A DNA stretch of 64,000 nt. Origin: Roseateles toxinivorans (GTDB taxonomy: Bacteria > Pseudomonadota > Gammaproteobacteria > Burkholderiales > Burkholderiaceae_C). The stretch is taken from assembly GCF_004362525.1 (NCBI RefSeq), contig NZ_SNXS01000005.1:1-64000 (forward strand). The letters are read 5' to 3'. Both the position numbers and the translations under genes were made by a program. Positions 39,307 to 49,261 of the stretch are shown here, in pieces. The notes beneath the pieces were generated by a model that had not been told where the DNA came from, did no database searches, and saw only the letters and a program-made list of their open reading frames with translations. Position 1 is the stretch's first letter. Each line of letters opens with the position of its first letter.

Positions 39307-40245
39307 ATGCACGCCAAGACCACCCGATTTCTTGTCGCCCTGCTCTGCTGCGCCTGGAGCGTCGGCGCCCAAGCGGCGACCAAGACGGCGACTACCAAGC
39401 CTGAGCCAAAGCTCGGCGCGGCCGAACTGATCGCCCAATCCAAGCCACAGGACTGGCGCGGCCTGGACCCTGAAAACACGCTGCTGATGCAACTCGACAG
39501 CGGTCAGGTCATCATCGAACTGGCGCCGCGCTTTGCGCCGCAGCACAGCGCCAATATCCGCACACTGGCCAAGGAGCGCTATTTCGATGGTCTGGCTGTT
39601 CTGCGGGTGCAGGACAACTTCGTCACCCAGTGGGGCGACCCCGACGCCGAGAACGCCGAGCGGGCCAAGCCCTTGGGCACGGCTGCAAAGCATGTGCCGG
39701 CCGAGTTTGATGTCGCGTTGAAGGGCCTGCCCTTGACCCGGCTGCCCGATGCCGACGGCTGGGCGCCGGTGACCGGTTTTGTCGATGGCATGCCGGTGGC
39801 GGCAGACCCGAGGAAGGGTCGCGCCTGGCTGGCGCACTGCTACGGCATGGTCGGCGCCGGGCGCAACAACCCGCCGGACAGCAGCACCGGTGCCGAGCTG
39901 TACGTCGTGATCGGCCAGGCGCCGCGCGGGCTGGACCTGAACATCACCCTGGTCGGCCGCGTGCTCAAGGGCATGGAGCTGCTGTCCGGCCTGCCGCGCG
40001 GCGGCCCGAACATGGGCTTCTATGACAAGCCCGAGCAGCGCACCGCCATTCGCAGCACCCAGCTGCTGGCCGACCTGCCCGAGGCCGAGCGGCCTGCCCT
40101 TCAAGTGCTGCGCACCGACACGCCGCTGTGGCAGCAACTGCTGGCCGCCCGGCGCGACCGCCGCGAGGAATGGTTCGTCCACAACCCCGGTCATATCAAC
40201 CTGTGCAATGCCACGGTGCCGGTGCGCAACCAACCTGCGCCCTGA
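39307..40245 (+). CDS. Periplasmic cyclophilin-type peptidyl-prolyl isomerase
   Basis: The 312-residue protein has a signal peptide (residues 1-23, [15 protein letters not shown] to AQAA). A cyclophilin-like domain follows, with [16 protein letters not shown], the [13 protein letters not shown] strand and [16 protein letters not shown]. The domain is enlarged by inserts (about residues 115-185), and the C-terminal 60 residues are extra. Such proteins speed up prolyl isomerisation during folding of secreted proteins. The ATG at 39307 is fixed by the signal peptide. The open frame extends up to 38824 only because the GC-rich repeat region lacks stops. Confidence 0.88.
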   Translation: MHAKTTRFLVALLCCAWSVGAQAATKTATTKPEPKLGAAELIAQSKPQDWRGLDPENTLLMQLDSGQVIIELAPRFAPQHSANIRTLAKERYFDGLAVLRVQDNFVTQWGDPDAENAERAKPLGTAAKHVPAEFDVALKGLPLTRLPDADGWAPVTGFVDGMPVAADPRKGRAWLAHCYGMVGAGRNNPPDSSTGAELYVVIGQAPRGLDLNITLVGRVLKGMELLSGLPRGGPNMGFYDKPEQRTAIRSTQLLADLPEAERPALQVLRTDTPLWQQLLAARRDRREEWFVHNPGHINLCNATVPVRNQPAP

Positions 40246-40277
40246 TTCGGCGCAAGGCCCGGCATGAGGCGCCTGCC

Positions 40278-40283
40278 TACAAT
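40278..40283 (+). promoter_or_regulatory. -10 box giving a probably leaderless trhO transcript
   Basis: TACAAT ends seven bases before the GTG at 40291, which places the expected transcription start at or next to the start codon. No ribosome binding site precedes the GTG. The arrangement suggests a leaderless mRNA. Confidence 0.5.
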
Positions 40284-40290
40284 AGCGCCC

Positions 40291-41097
40291 GTGCAAGAAC
40301 ACCCTGACACCCCCATCCTGAACTACGCGACCTACAAATTTGTGGGTCTGCCCGACTGCGCCGCCTTGGGCGCCGGCTACAAGGCCTTGGCCACCGAGCT
40401 GGGCATACGCGGCACCGTGCTGCTGGCCGAGGAAGGCATCAATATCTTCATCGCCGGCCCGGCGCTGGCGATGCGCCAGTTCCTCGCCCATCTGCGGCAG
40501 GATCCGCGGCTGGCCGATCTGAGCCCGAAGGAAAGCTGGTCCCGCGAGATCCCGTACCGCCGCCTGTTCGTCAAGATCAAGCGCGAGATCATCCGCATGA
40601 ACCACCCCACCATCAGGCCCGACCAGCAGGCGCGTGCCCCGGCCCTGGCGCCCAAGGATCTGGCCCGCTGGCTGGCTCAGGGCCATGATGACGAGGGCCG
40701 GCCGGTGGTGACGCTGGACACCCGCAATGCCTTCGAGGTGGACTATGGCGGCTTCGATGGCGCGATCGACTGGCGCATAGACAAGTTCAGCGACTTCCCC
40801 GCCGCCGTGCAGGCCCATCGCGAGGAGCTGCGCGGCAAGACCGTCGTCAGCTACTGCACCGGCGGCATACGCTGCGAGAAGGCCGCCATCTACCTGCAGG
40901 AGCAGAACCTGGGCAGCCCTGTCTATCAGCTCGATGGCGGCATCCTGAAGTACTTCGAGGACACCGGCGGCGCCCACTACCACGGCAGCTGCTTCGTGTT
41001 CGACGAGCGCGAGGCGCTGGCGCCCAGCCTGGAGCCCGATCCCGTCGGCAGGCCGCACCCGGGCTACAGCCTGCCCCCGGCCAACGCCAAGACATGA
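40291..41097 (+). CDS. trhO: tRNA uridine-34 hydroxylase, rhodanese domain protein
   Basis: TrhO (YceA) makes 5-hydroxyuridine at position 34 of several tRNAs with oxygen. The 268-residue protein has an N-terminal domain with GTVLLAEEGINIFIAG (residues 41-56) and KIKREIIRM. A rhodanese domain follows, in which C189 of SYCTGGIRCEKAA is the active-site cysteine and C195 is also conserved. The GTG at 40291 is preferred over the ATG at 40264, because a -10 box lies between them and family members begin about here. The stop overlaps the next gene as ATGA. Confidence 0.92.
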   Translation: MQEHPDTPILNYATYKFVGLPDCAALGAGYKALATELGIRGTVLLAEEGINIFIAGPALAMRQFLAHLRQDPRLADLSPKESWSREIPYRRLFVKIKREIIRMNHPTIRPDQQARAPALAPKDLARWLAQGHDDEGRPVVTLDTRNAFEVDYGGFDGAIDWRIDKFSDFPAAVQAHREELRGKTVVSYCTGGIRCEKAAIYLQEQNLGSPVYQLDGGILKYFEDTGGAHYHGSCFVFDEREALAPSLEPDPVGRPHPGYSLPPANAKT

Positions 41098-42038
41098 TCG
41101 CGACTTGGTTGCTGCGCGCAGCGGGTCTGCTGATACTGCTGCTGGCCCTGGGCGTGGGCCTGTCACGCGCGCCCGAGCGGCCGGTGCAGAGCCTGGTGCC
41201 GCGGTGGGCGCCGCCGCCATCCGAGTTCATCGACCTGGACGGACAGTTGGTCCATCTGCGCGACCAGGGCCCCAAGACCGACACCACACCCATCGTGCTG
41301 ATACACGGCACCTCAGCCAGCCTGCACACCTGGGAGGGCTGGGTGCGCGAGCTGCAGCCAACCCGTCGCGTCATCAGCTTCGACCTGCCGGGCTTCGGCC
41401 TGACCGGACCCAACGACAGCGGCGACTACAGCGACCCGGCCTATGTGCGCTTCGTGCTGGCGCTGATGGACCGGCTCAAGCTGAAGCAGGTGGTGATAGG
41501 CGGCAACTCGTTGGGCGGAGAGATCGCCTGGCAGGTGGCCGCCAGCGCACCGGCCCGGGTCAAGGCGCTGGTGCTGGTAGATGCCGGCGGCTATGACTTC
41601 CAGCCGGAGTCGATACCGCTGAGCTTTCAGCTCGCCCGCCTGCCCGGTGCGCGCTATCTGATCAAGGGCATCCTGCCGCGCAGGCTGGTCGAGCAGAGCG
41701 TGCGCAATGTCTATGGCGATCCGTCCAAGGTCGGCAGCGAGCTGGTCGACCGCTATTTCGAGATGGCCGTGCGCGAGGGCAACCGAGAAGCACTGACGCA
41801 GCGCATGGCCCAGCTGGAGCCGGGCCGTTATGCGCAGCAGGTCCCGACCTTGAAGCAGCCGACGCTGATCCTCTGGGGCGGCCGCGACCGCTTGATACCA
41901 CTGAGCAATGGCCAGCGTTTCGCCCGCGAGATCGCCGGCAGCGAGCTCAAGGTCTTCGACGCCCTGGGCCATGTGCCGCAGGAGGAAGACCCTGCGCAAA
42001 CGGTGCTGGCCGTGAAGGCCTTCCTGGCCCGGTTGTAG
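41094..42038 (+). CDS. Alpha/beta hydrolase, membrane-anchored
   Basis: The 314-residue protein has an N-terminal hydrophobic helix (residues 5-23), probably a membrane anchor. A canonical alpha/beta hydrolase follows: oxyanion HG at 71-72, nucleophile S139 in GGNSLGG, D265 in GGRDRLIP and H293 in GHVPQEEDP. The substrate is unknown; esterases, epoxide hydrolases and carbon-carbon hydrolases share this layout. Its start overlaps the trhO stop (ATGA), so the two are cotranslated, although no functional link is apparent. Confidence 0.85.
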   Translation: MIATWLLRAAGLLILLLALGVGLSRAPERPVQSLVPRWAPPPSEFIDLDGQLVHLRDQGPKTDTTPIVLIHGTSASLHTWEGWVRELQPTRRVISFDLPGFGLTGPNDSGDYSDPAYVRFVLALMDRLKLKQVVIGGNSLGGEIAWQVAASAPARVKALVLVDAGGYDFQPESIPLSFQLARLPGARYLIKGILPRRLVEQSVRNVYGDPSKVGSELVDRYFEMAVREGNREALTQRMAQLEPGRYAQQVPTLKQPTLILWGGRDRLIPLSNGQRFAREIAGSELKVFDALGHVPQEEDPAQTVLAVKAFLARL

Positions 42039-42154
42039 CCCCGGCAGCGATGGCAATAAGGGTTGTTGCCGAGCGTCACATAAAATTCACAGCCCGCTCG
42101 GCAAGCCCGGGAATCCAGCACACAATGCCTTTTTTCAACCTTCGGAGGATACCC

Positions 42155-42934
42155 ATGCAACGACGTCATATCGCTGCCCTGCTCGCCCTGGCCGTCAGCA
42201 GCTTTGCTGCCCAGGCCCAGGCGCCCGACTGGAAAAAGATCCGCATCGGCGTGGAAGGGGCCTACCCTCCCTTCAGCGAGGTCGGCGCCGACGGCAAGCT
42301 CAAGGGCTTCGAGATCGACCTGGCCCTGGCCTATTGCGCCCAGATGAAGGCCGAATGCACGCTGGTGCAGCAGGACTTCGACGGCCTGATCCCGGCCATG
42401 CAGGCGAAGAAGTTTGACGCCATCATCGCCTCGGTGTCCATCACCGACGAGCGCAAGAAGGCCGTGGCCTTCAGCAATGCCTACTACAGCACCCCGGCGC
42501 GCCTGGTGGCCAAGACGGGTACGAAGCTGGACGGCACCGCCGCCGGCCTGAAGGGCAAGAAGATCGGCGTGCAGAGCGGCACCATCCACGAAACCTTCGC
42601 CGCCGCGACCTTCAAGCAAAGCGAGATCAAGCGCTACACCAAGCAGGACGAGGTGTTCCTGGATCTGGCCGCCGGCCGCATCGATGCCACCCTGGCCGAC
42701 TCGGTCGCCGCCGATGACGGCTTCCTGAAGACACCGGCCGGCAAGGGCTTCGGCTTCACAGGCCCCGATTTCACCGACAAGAAGTTCTTTGGTGACGGCG
42801 TCGGCGTGGCGGTGCGCAAGGCCGATACGGCGCTGGTGAAGAAGTTCAATGACGCGATTGCCGCCCACCGTGCCAGCGGCGCCACAAAGGCCCTGGCCGA
42901 CAAGTACTTCAAGTACGACATCCTGCCCAAGTAA
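42155..42934 (+). CDS. Amino acid ABC transporter, periplasmic substrate-binding protein
   Basis: The 259-residue protein has a signal peptide (residues 1-22, ending AAQAQ) and the family 3 solute-binding fold. Marks are IRIGVEGAYPPFSEVGADGK (residues 29-48), GFEIDLALAYC and the LIPAMQAKKFDAIIASVSIT segment. This family binds lysine/arginine/ornithine, histidine or opines. GGAGG lies upstream of the ATG at 42155. It begins a five-gene cluster with two permeases, a deacylase and an ATPase, which together form a complete importer. Confidence 0.93.
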   Translation: MQRRHIAALLALAVSSFAAQAQAPDWKKIRIGVEGAYPPFSEVGADGKLKGFEIDLALAYCAQMKAECTLVQQDFDGLIPAMQAKKFDAIIASVSITDERKKAVAFSNAYYSTPARLVAKTGTKLDGTAAGLKGKKIGVQSGTIHETFAAATFKQSEIKRYTKQDEVFLDLAAGRIDATLADSVAADDGFLKTPAGKGFGFTGPDFTDKKFFGDGVGVAVRKADTALVKKFNDAIAAHRASGATKALADKYFKYDILPK

Positions 42935-42949
42935 GACGACCCAGCTCCC

Positions 42950-43639
42950 ATGTTGCACGGATATGGCACGAGCCTGCTCGAAGGTGCCTGGATCACGCTC
43001 AGCGTGGCCCTGCTTTCGCTGCTGATCGCGGTCCTGCTGGGCCTTGTGGGGGCGATCGCCAAGTTGTCGCGTTCGCGCTTCTTGCGCACATCGGCCCAGG
43101 TCTACACCACCGCGATCCGCGGTGTGCCGGACCTGGTGCTGATGCTCCTGATCTTCTTCGGTGGCCAGGTGGCGGTGAATGACATCGCCGAACGGCTGGG
43201 CCACACCGAATACATCGACATCAATCCCTTCGTGGCCGGCGTGCTGACGATAGGCTTCATCTTCGGCGCCTACCTGACCGAGACCTTCCGTGGCGCCTTT
43301 CTGGCCGTGCCGCCGGGTCAGCGCGAGGCCGGCATCGCCTTCGGCATGAGCCCGGCCCAGGTGCTGGTCCGCATCACCTGGCCGCAGATGATGCGCCATG
43401 CACTGCCGGCGCTGTTCAACAACTGGCTGGTGCTGATCAAGAGCACGGCCATCGTCTCGGTGATTGGCCTGAGCGACATGATGAACCGCGCCGGTCTGGC
43501 GGCAGGCGCCACCCGCGAGCCCTTCGTCTTCTACGGCGCGGTGGCGGTGATCTACCTGGCCTTCACCAGTGTCTCCGAATTCCTTTTCAACCGGGCGCAG
43601 CAACGCCTGTCCATAGGCGTGAAGGCCAGCCGGCTATGA
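42950..43639 (+). CDS. Amino acid ABC transporter permease (HisQ-like)
   Basis: The 229-residue inner-membrane protein has about five helices and the EAA loop EAGIAFGMSPAQVLVRITWP, which contacts the ATPase. TSAQVYTTAIRGVPDLVLML near the N-terminus is the HisQ/ArtQ signature. It lies 15 bases after the binding-protein gene and overlaps the second permease by four bases, as expected for a heterodimeric channel. Confidence 0.93.
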   Translation: MLHGYGTSLLEGAWITLSVALLSLLIAVLLGLVGAIAKLSRSRFLRTSAQVYTTAIRGVPDLVLMLLIFFGGQVAVNDIAERLGHTEYIDINPFVAGVLTIGFIFGAYLTETFRGAFLAVPPGQREAGIAFGMSPAQVLVRITWPQMMRHALPALFNNWLVLIKSTAIVSVIGLSDMMNRAGLAAGATREPFVFYGAVAVIYLAFTSVSEFLFNRAQQRLSIGVKASRL

Positions 43640-44322
43640 ACTTCGCGCCCATCATCGAGGCCCTGCCCAAGTACCTCAGCGGCGCGGTGACGACGGTCGA
43701 GCTGCTGGCCATCTCGCTGGCCTTCGGTCTGCTGTTCGCCATTCCGCTGGCCGTGCTGCGCACGCTGCACAACCCCTGGCTGAGTCGGCCGGTGGCGCTG
43801 TTCACCTATGTGTTCCGCGGCACGCCACTGCTGGTGCAACTGTTCCTGATCTATTACGGCCTGGCGCAGTTCGAGCTGGTGCGCGACAGCTGGCTGTGGC
43901 CCTGGCTGCAGTCGGCCTGGTTCTGCGCCTGCCTGTCCTTTGCGATCAACACCTGTGCCTATACGGTCGAGATCATTGCCGGCGCGATCCGCGCGCTGCC
44001 GGCCGGCGAGATCGAGGCTGCCAAGGCGCTGGGCATGTCGCGCAGCGTGATGTTCCGCCGCATCATCCTGCCCTCGGCGCTGCGCCGCTCGCTGCCGGCC
44101 TATGGCAACGAGGTGATCTTCATGCTGCACGGCACCTCGCTGGCCAGCGTCGTCACCCTGCTCGACCTGACCAGCGCCGCACGCCAGACCTACTCCACCC
44201 ACTACCTGCCCTTCGAGGCCTTCATCATGGCGGCGCTGATGTACTTCGTCATGACCTCGGCCCTGGTGGGCCTGTTCCATGCGGCCGAGGCCCGCTGGCT
44301 CAAGCCGCTGCTTCCGCGCTGA
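43636..44322 (+). CDS. Amino acid ABC transporter permease (HisM-like)
   Basis: The 228-residue partner permease carries FTYVFRGTPLLVQLFLIYYG and the coupling loop EIEAAKALGMSRSVMFRRII. Its ATG overlaps the stop of the HisQ-like gene as ATGA. Together they would form the membrane channel for the substrate delivered by the binding protein encoded at 42155. Confidence 0.93.
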   Translation: MNFAPIIEALPKYLSGAVTTVELLAISLAFGLLFAIPLAVLRTLHNPWLSRPVALFTYVFRGTPLLVQLFLIYYGLAQFELVRDSWLWPWLQSAWFCACLSFAINTCAYTVEIIAGAIRALPAGEIEAAKALGMSRSVMFRRIILPSALRRSLPAYGNEVIFMLHGTSLASVVTLLDLTSAARQTYSTHYLPFEAFIMAALMYFVMTSALVGLFHAAEARWLKPLLPR

Positions 44323-44338
44323 ACCCCAGGCCACCACC

Positions 44339-45454
44339 ATGCGTACCGTCAAACATCCGCTGCCGAGCGCCACGCTGGGCACGCAGCGCGAGCTGATCAG
44401 CCTGCACTACGGCGAGGGCAGCGGCCCCAAGATCTATATCCAGGCCTCGCTGCATGCCGACGAGCTGCCGGGCATGCTGGTGGCCCACCATCTGCGCCAG
44501 CGGCTGGACAAGCTCGAAGCCCAGGGCCAGATCCAGGGTCAGATCGTGCTGGTGCCGGTTGCCAATCCGATCGGCCTGTCGCAGTGGGTGCTCGGCGCCG
44601 CGCTCGGCCGCTTCGAGCTGAACACCGGCGAGAATTTCAACCGGCACTACGGCGACCTTGCCGAGGCGGTGGCCGCGCGCATCGAGTCCAGGCTGGGCGA
44701 CGACGCACTGAGCAATGTGGCAGTGATACGCCAGGCGCTGCGCGACAGCATTGCCGCCCTGCCCGCCACCACCGAACTGCAGCATCTGCGCCGCACGCTG
44801 ATGGGTCTGAGCATGGATGCCGAGGTGGTGCTGGACCTGCACTGCGACGCCGAGGCCGTGCTGCACCTCTACACCGGTACCGATCTGTGGCAGCAATGCG
44901 AGCCGCTGGCCCGCTGTCTGGGTGCGCACGCCACCCTGCTGGCCAAGGAGTCGGGCGGTGAACCGTTCGACGAGGCCTGCTCGAAGATCTGGTGGCAGCT
45001 GTCGGAGCGATTCGCCGGCCGTTACCCGATCCCGCCGGCCTGCCTGTCGGTGACGGTGGAGCTGCGCGGCAATCGCGACGTCAACCATGGGCTTGCCGCC
45101 AAGGACGCCGACGGCATCATAGATTTCCTGCGTCATCGCGGCGTGCTCAAGGGACCGGCACCTACCCTGCCGCCGCTGCTGCACCCGGCCACACCGCTGG
45201 CCGGCTCGGTGCCGCTGGCCGCACCCACCAGCGGCCTGCTGACCTTTCTGGTCGAGCCCGGCACGCTGCTGCGTGCCGGCGAGGTGGTGGCCGAGCTGAT
45301 CGACCCGCTGAGCGGCCAGGTGACCGAGATCAAGACCCCCGTTGATGGCGTCATGTACGCGCATATCAGCGGCCGCTTTGCCAGCGCCGGCACGAAGATC
45401 GCCAAGGTGGCCGGCACCCAGGCCACACGCACCGGAAACCTGCTCGGTAGTTGA
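44339..45454 (+). CDS. AstE/AspA-like zinc-dependent deacylase
   Basis: The 371-residue protein belongs to the succinylglutamate desuccinylase / aspartoacylase branch of M14-like zinc hydrolases. Probable zinc ligands are H39 and E42 in SLHADELPG and H168 in DLDLHCD-like [10 protein letters not shown] conserved [10 protein letters not shown] stretch follows. The C-terminal 75 residues (about 295-371) form a small beta-rich domain with [20 protein letters not shown]. Enzymes of this group remove acyl groups from N-acylated amino acids. Its place between the permeases and the ATPase gene of an amino acid importer suggests that the importer takes up an acylated amino acid or a related conjugate. 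The start is the ATG at 44339, 17 bases after the permease stop. Confidence 0.85.
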   Translation: MRTVKHPLPSATLGTQRELISLHYGEGSGPKIYIQASLHADELPGMLVAHHLRQRLDKLEAQGQIQGQIVLVPVANPIGLSQWVLGAALGRFELNTGENFNRHYGDLAEAVAARIESRLGDDALSNVAVIRQALRDSIAALPATTELQHLRRTLMGLSMDAEVVLDLHCDAEAVLHLYTGTDLWQQCEPLARCLGAHATLLAKESGGEPFDEACSKIWWQLSERFAGRYPIPPACLSVTVELRGNRDVNHGLAAKDADGIIDFLRHRGVLKGPAPTLPPLLHPATPLAGSVPLAAPTSGLLTFLVEPGTLLRAGEVVAELIDPLSGQVTEIKTPVDGVMYAHISGRFASAGTKIAKVAGTQATRTGNLLGS

Positions 45455-45464
45455 GCCAAAGAAC

Positions 45465-46235
45465 ATGACGACTCCCAGCCTGATCGTAGAAAACCTGCAC
45501 AAGAAGTTCGGCGAGCGCGAAGTGCTGCGTGGCGTCTCGCTGACCGCCCAGAAGGGCGATGTGATCACCCTGATCGGCTCCAGCGGATCGGGCAAGTCGA
45601 CGTTTCTGCGCTGCATCAACCTGCTGGAGCAGCCGCACGAAGGCAAGCTGACACTCGGCGGCGAGAGCCTCAGGCTGGAGCGCGACCGCGATGGCAGCCT
45701 GCGCGCCAGCGATGCCAAGCAGTTGCAGCTGTGGCGCGCACGGCTGGCGATGGTGTTCCAGAACTTCAACCTCTGGCAGCACCGCACCGTGCTGGAAAAC
45801 GTCATCGAGGCCCCGATCCACGTGTTGGGCCAACCCAAGGCCCAGGCGCTGGAGCGGGCGAAGGCCCTGCTGGCCCGCGTCGGTGTGTCACACCGGCAAG
45901 ACGTCTATCCGGCCCAGCTGTCCGGCGGTGAACAGCAGCGCGTGGCGATTGCCCGGGCGCTGGCCGTCGACCCCGAGGTGATGCTGTTCGACGAACCGAC
46001 CTCGGCGCTGGACCCGGAGCTGGTCGGCGAGGTGCTGAAGGTGATGCAGGACCTGGCCGCCGAGGGCCGCACGATGATTGTCGTCACCCACGAGATGGGA
46101 TTTGCCCGCGAGGTGTCGAACCATGTGCTGTTCCTGCACCAGGGCGTGGTCGAGGAAGAAGGCGATCCGCGCGAGGTGCTGTTGCGGCCCCAATGCCAGC
46201 GGCTGCAGCAGTTCCTCAGCGGCGGCTTGAAGTAG
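45465..46235 (+). CDS. Amino acid ABC transporter ATPase (HisP-like)
   Basis: The 256-residue ATPase energises the importer. Walker [10 protein letters not shown] is at about residues 38-46. The inserted arm [20 protein letters not shown] is typical of HisP. The Q-loop is VFQNFNLW, the signature [15 protein letters not shown], Walker [15 protein letters not shown], and the switch His is in VTHEMGFA. Its ATG at 45465 is 11 bases after the deacylase stop. The 3' end overlaps the CYTH-CHAD gene on the other strand by 20 bases. Confidence 0.95.
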   Translation: MTTPSLIVENLHKKFGEREVLRGVSLTAQKGDVITLIGSSGSGKSTFLRCINLLEQPHEGKLTLGGESLRLERDRDGSLRASDAKQLQLWRARLAMVFQNFNLWQHRTVLENVIEAPIHVLGQPKAQALERAKALLARVGVSHRQDVYPAQLSGGEQQRVAIARALAVDPEVMLFDEPTSALDPELVGEVLKVMQDLAAEGRTMIVVTHEMGFAREVSNHVLFLHQGVVEEEGDPREVLLRPQCQRLQQFLSGGLK

Positions 46236-47694
46236 GCGGCTTCGTCGCCATCGCTTCCCGCAAGGCTCGCGCCGCAGCCTCGCGCAGAGGCTCACGCTGC
46301 GCTGACAGCCAGCCCACGGCGAACCAGGCACGCGGATCTGTCTGTGCCTGTTGCCGGAACGCCGCCTCGGCCACGCAGAGGTCGTTGTACAGACCAAGCG
46401 CTTCCTGCGCCGGCCGCAGGCAGGCCAGATAGCGCTTGACCGCCTTGCCCCGGTACAGGGAAGAAACGAACTCAACCCCATAGCGCAGGCGCTTCAGTCG
46501 CTTGCGGACGCGATGGCGCTTGGCGTCGTCCATGTCGTCGAACGCGGCGGCATCCTTGCGCAGCTGGCGATGCAGGCCCTTGATACCCGCCCGCGCAACC
46601 ACCCCGATCGACGTCTGCAGCGCGGCGCCCTCGTCGGCAGGCTGATTCGCCTCAGCGCCATGTGCAAACTGCAGCAGCGCCAGCAGTAGTTGGGTACAGG
46701 ACGTACGCCGCAGCGCCAGAGCAGGATCACTGGCCTGCTCAGCGACAGGCAGCTCGCCCAGCGGTGCGCCAGCAGCCAGCAGGGCCGGCCGAAGCGAGGT
46801 ATCCATCAGATCGCGATCACGTGCAGCGCCGAGCCGCTTGGCCAGCGCCGCGAGCTGCGGTTCCCAGGCAGGGCCCTCGGGGTCGCCAAACAAGCGCAGC
46901 GCGCTGCGCAGACGGCGCATGCCGACACGGGCCTGGTGCAGGTGCTCGGCGCTGCCGTCACCGGAGGCCAGTTCTGCCACATTGGGCAGTATCTGCTCCA
47001 TGCACACGCCCGTGATCGCGCGCAGCGCCGCGTCCAGGCCCATGTCGGCGGTCAACGATGGCGTGCGTGCCTGGACAACGGGGCCGCAAATCTGGCCGCG
47101 CGCAAGTCGATCACCGCGCTCGGACTTGGTCCGCACGTCCAGCCACAGCCCGTGCCGCCCGACCCAGCGGGAGGCCAGATCGAGCAAGCCCGCCAGGGTG
47201 CCGGACTTGAGCTCGAACTCAAGCTCATGCACCTCCAGCCGCCCCGCACCGGCCCGTATCTCGCCCACATCGAGCGCCAGCTCAATGCGGCTGCCGAGGC
47301 TGCGCACAATGCGGTGCGTGCGCAGCACATCGACTTCGAATACGGCCTGCAGCGCGCCCACATGCTTGCCCAGCGCATCCAGCAGGGCCTGACCGACCGG
47401 GATCTGCGCATGCAGTTGAATGTCGAGCGTCGGCACGTCCGGCTGCGGGCCCAATGAGACCTCATGCTCCAAGCGTGCCAGCCGGCCGTCGCCGCGGCCC
47501 TTCAACGTCTGCACCCAAACATGGTCTTCCTGGCGCAGGCGCAGCGCAAAACCGGCCCGGGCCAGCCGGCGGTCGGGTGTATCGAAATACCGGGCCCGAA
47601 GGTGAGTCGTGCGTGCACCGGACGTGGCGACCGCCTGCCTCACGGCCGCGCGACGCTCCGCCGGCACCTGGAACTTCAGTTCGATCTCGACCAT
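46216..47694 (-). CDS. CYTH and CHAD domain protein (inorganic triphosphatase type)
   Basis: The 492-residue protein has an N-terminal CYTH tunnel domain that begins with the ExExK signature [27 protein letters not shown] and [11 protein letters not shown] follow. From about residue 205 it has a CHAD domain: helical, His/Arg-rich, with [19 protein letters not shown] and [20 protein letters not shown] enzymes of the YgiF type hydrolyse inorganic triphosphate, and CHAD domains bind polyphosphate, so a role in polyphosphate metabolism is likely. The ATG at 47694 is the family start. The frame above it is noise. The DUF599 gene upstream ends 19 bases before it, so they probably share a transcript. 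Confidence 0.9.
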   Translation of the reverse strand: MVEIELKFQVPAERRAAVRQAVATSGARTTHLRARYFDTPDRRLARAGFALRLRQEDHVWVQTLKGRGDGRLARLEHEVSLGPQPDVPTLDIQLHAQIPVGQALLDALGKHVGALQAVFEVDVLRTHRIVRSLGSRIELALDVGEIRAGAGRLEVHELEFELKSGTLAGLLDLASRWVGRHGLWLDVRTKSERGDRLARGQICGPVVQARTPSLTADMGLDAALRAITGVCMEQILPNVAELASGDGSAEHLHQARVGMRRLRSALRLFGDPEGPAWEPQLAALAKRLGAARDRDLMDTSLRPALLAAGAPLGELPVAEQASDPALALRRTSCTQLLLALLQFAHGAEANQPADEGAALQTSIGVVARAGIKGLHRQLRKDAAAFDDMDDAKRHRVRKRLKRLRYGVEFVSSLYRGKAVKRYLACLRPAQEALGLYNDLCVAEAAFRQQAQTDPRAWFAVGWLSAQREPLREAAARALREAMATKPPTSSRR

Positions 47695-47713
47695 AGGCTC
47701 GTCCGACCTGCCC

Positions 47714-48427
47714 TCATGCCTCACGCAAGATCTCCAGCACCTCCGAGCGGAACTCGCGCTGGTAGAGGATGTAGACCACGCCAAGCGTTGCGCCCATGAA
47801 GGCCCAGCTCGAGAAGAACCAGGCCACGGCAGCGAAGGCCAGGTAGTAGGCGCGCAGGCCGTCGTTGAAGGTCTCGGCGGCGATGGCCACGACGCGGCCG
47901 GCGCGGTCGGCGAAGGCCTCGCGTGCAGCCATGCCCTCGTGCTCAAACATCAGCTCGCTGGGCGCCGAGGCGACCAGCAGGGTGCCGAAGGTATAGAGCC
48001 GCATGCTCCAGGTGAAGCGGAAAAAGGCATAGACGAAGATCGCCGCCAGCAGCACCAGCTTGAAGTCGAACACCAGGCCGGTGGTGCGCGCCGCAAAGGG
48101 CAGCTCGCGCACCAGCTCGCTGGCCTTGTCGCTGGCACCCAGCACGGCCAACAGGCCGCCGATGATCAGAATCGTCGTCGAGGCAAAGAAGGACGGGCTG
48201 GTCGACAGGTTCTGCACCACCACGCCGTCCACCACCCTGACCTCGCGGTAGGTGACCTGGATCATCCACTGCCGGCGTATCCGGTTCGTCGCCGCCAGCA
48301 GAGACCCCTTGCTCAGCGCCCAGCGCTTGGCCACCAGCGCATAGCCCACCCAGGCAATGAAGAACAGGCCAAGCGCCAGCCAGTCGGCCAGCGGCAGGAA
48401 GTGGACGATCGCGAACAGGGAGTTCAT
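47714..48427 (-). CDS. DUF599 family membrane protein
   Basis: The 237-residue protein has four to five membrane helices (about residues 10-30, 80-100, 120-140 and 200-225). It shows the DUF599 features WMIQVTYREVRVVDGVVVQN and LSTSPSFFASTTILIIGG, and FNDGLRAYYLAFAAVAWFFS near the end. The function of DUF599 is unknown. It lies between the pirin gene (38 bases upstream) and the CYTH-CHAD gene on the minus strand. Confidence 0.85.
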   Translation of the reverse strand: MNSLFAIVHFLPLADWLALGLFFIAWVGYALVAKRWALSKGSLLAATNRIRRQWMIQVTYREVRVVDGVVVQNLSTSPSFFASTTILIIGGLLAVLGASDKASELVRELPFAARTTGLVFDFKLVLLAAIFVYAFFRFTWSMRLYTFGTLLVASAPSELMFEHEGMAAREAFADRAGRVVAIAAETFNDGLRAYYLAFAAVAWFFSSWAFMGATLGVVYILYQREFRSEVLEILREA

Positions 48428-48465
48428 GCCGCAAGCTTACCCCGGCCCGCCGCCGGCTCAGGCTT

Positions 48466-49182
48466 TCATGCCGCCAGATCGAACACCAGCACCTCGGCCT
48501 GCTTGCCTGCAGCAATGCGCAGCTGCGTCTCGCCGCGCAGTTGCAGCGCGTCGCCGGCCTTCAGTGCCTGGCCATTGACGGTCAACTCGCCGCGGGCCAG
48601 GTGCACATAGCTCAGGCGCTGCGGATCCAGCACCAGCTCGGCGGTCTCGGCGCCGTCGAACAGACCGGCGCGGATGCTGGCGTCGGCGTGAATCGTCACC
48701 GCGCCGTCGCGGCCATCGGGGGCGGCGACCAGTCGCAGGCGACCGCGCTTGTCGGCCTCGCTGAACTGCTTCTGCTCGTAGCCCGGCTCGATGTTCTTCT
48801 TGTCGGGCAGTATCCAGATCTGCAGGAAGTGGGTCTGCTGCGGCGCATTGTTGAACTCGCTGTGCACCACGCCGCGGCCTGCGCTCATGCGCTGCACGTC
48901 GCCGGGGCGTATCACGCCGGCCGCACCCGCCGCCGTGCCGTTGCCCATGCTGTCCTTGTGGGCCAGCTCCCCGTCCAGCACATAGCTGACGATTTCCATG
49001 TCCTTGTGGCCGTGCGAGCCGAAGCCGGTGCCGGGGGCGATGCGGTCCTCGTTGATGACGCGAAGATTGCCGAAGCCCATGCGCTTGGCATCGACGTAAT
49101 CGGCAAACGAAAAGCTGTGAAAGGAGTTGAGCCAGCCATGGTCGGCATGGCCGCGGTCGCAGGACTTGATCAGTTCCATCAT
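48466..49182 (-). CDS. Pirin family protein (YhaK/quercetinase type)
   Basis: The 238-residue bicupin carries the pirin metal-binding set FGSHGHKDMEIVSYVLDGEL near residues 54-73 and VHSEFNN at about 105-111. Pirins of the YhaK/YhhW type can oxidise quercetin or act in redox sensing; the substrate here is not known. The gene is divergent from a LysR regulator, an arrangement that usually means control by that regulator. Confidence 0.88.
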   Translation of the reverse strand: MMELIKSCDRGHADHGWLNSFHSFSFADYVDAKRMGFGNLRVINEDRIAPGTGFGSHGHKDMEIVSYVLDGELAHKDSMGNGTAAGAAGVIRPGDVQRMSAGRGVVHSEFNNAPQQTHFLQIWILPDKKNIEPGYEQKQFSEADKRGRLRLVAAPDGRDGAVTIHADASIRAGLFDGAETAELVLDPQRLSYVHLARGELTVNGQALKAGDALQLRGETQLRIAAGKQAEVLVFDLAA

Positions 49183-49261
49183 GGTCGTTCTCCGGTGGTG
49201 TTGGGGTATGAATCCAATGTAGTGCCGGGCCTATAACTGGCGGTGGACCGGACTTGAAGCC

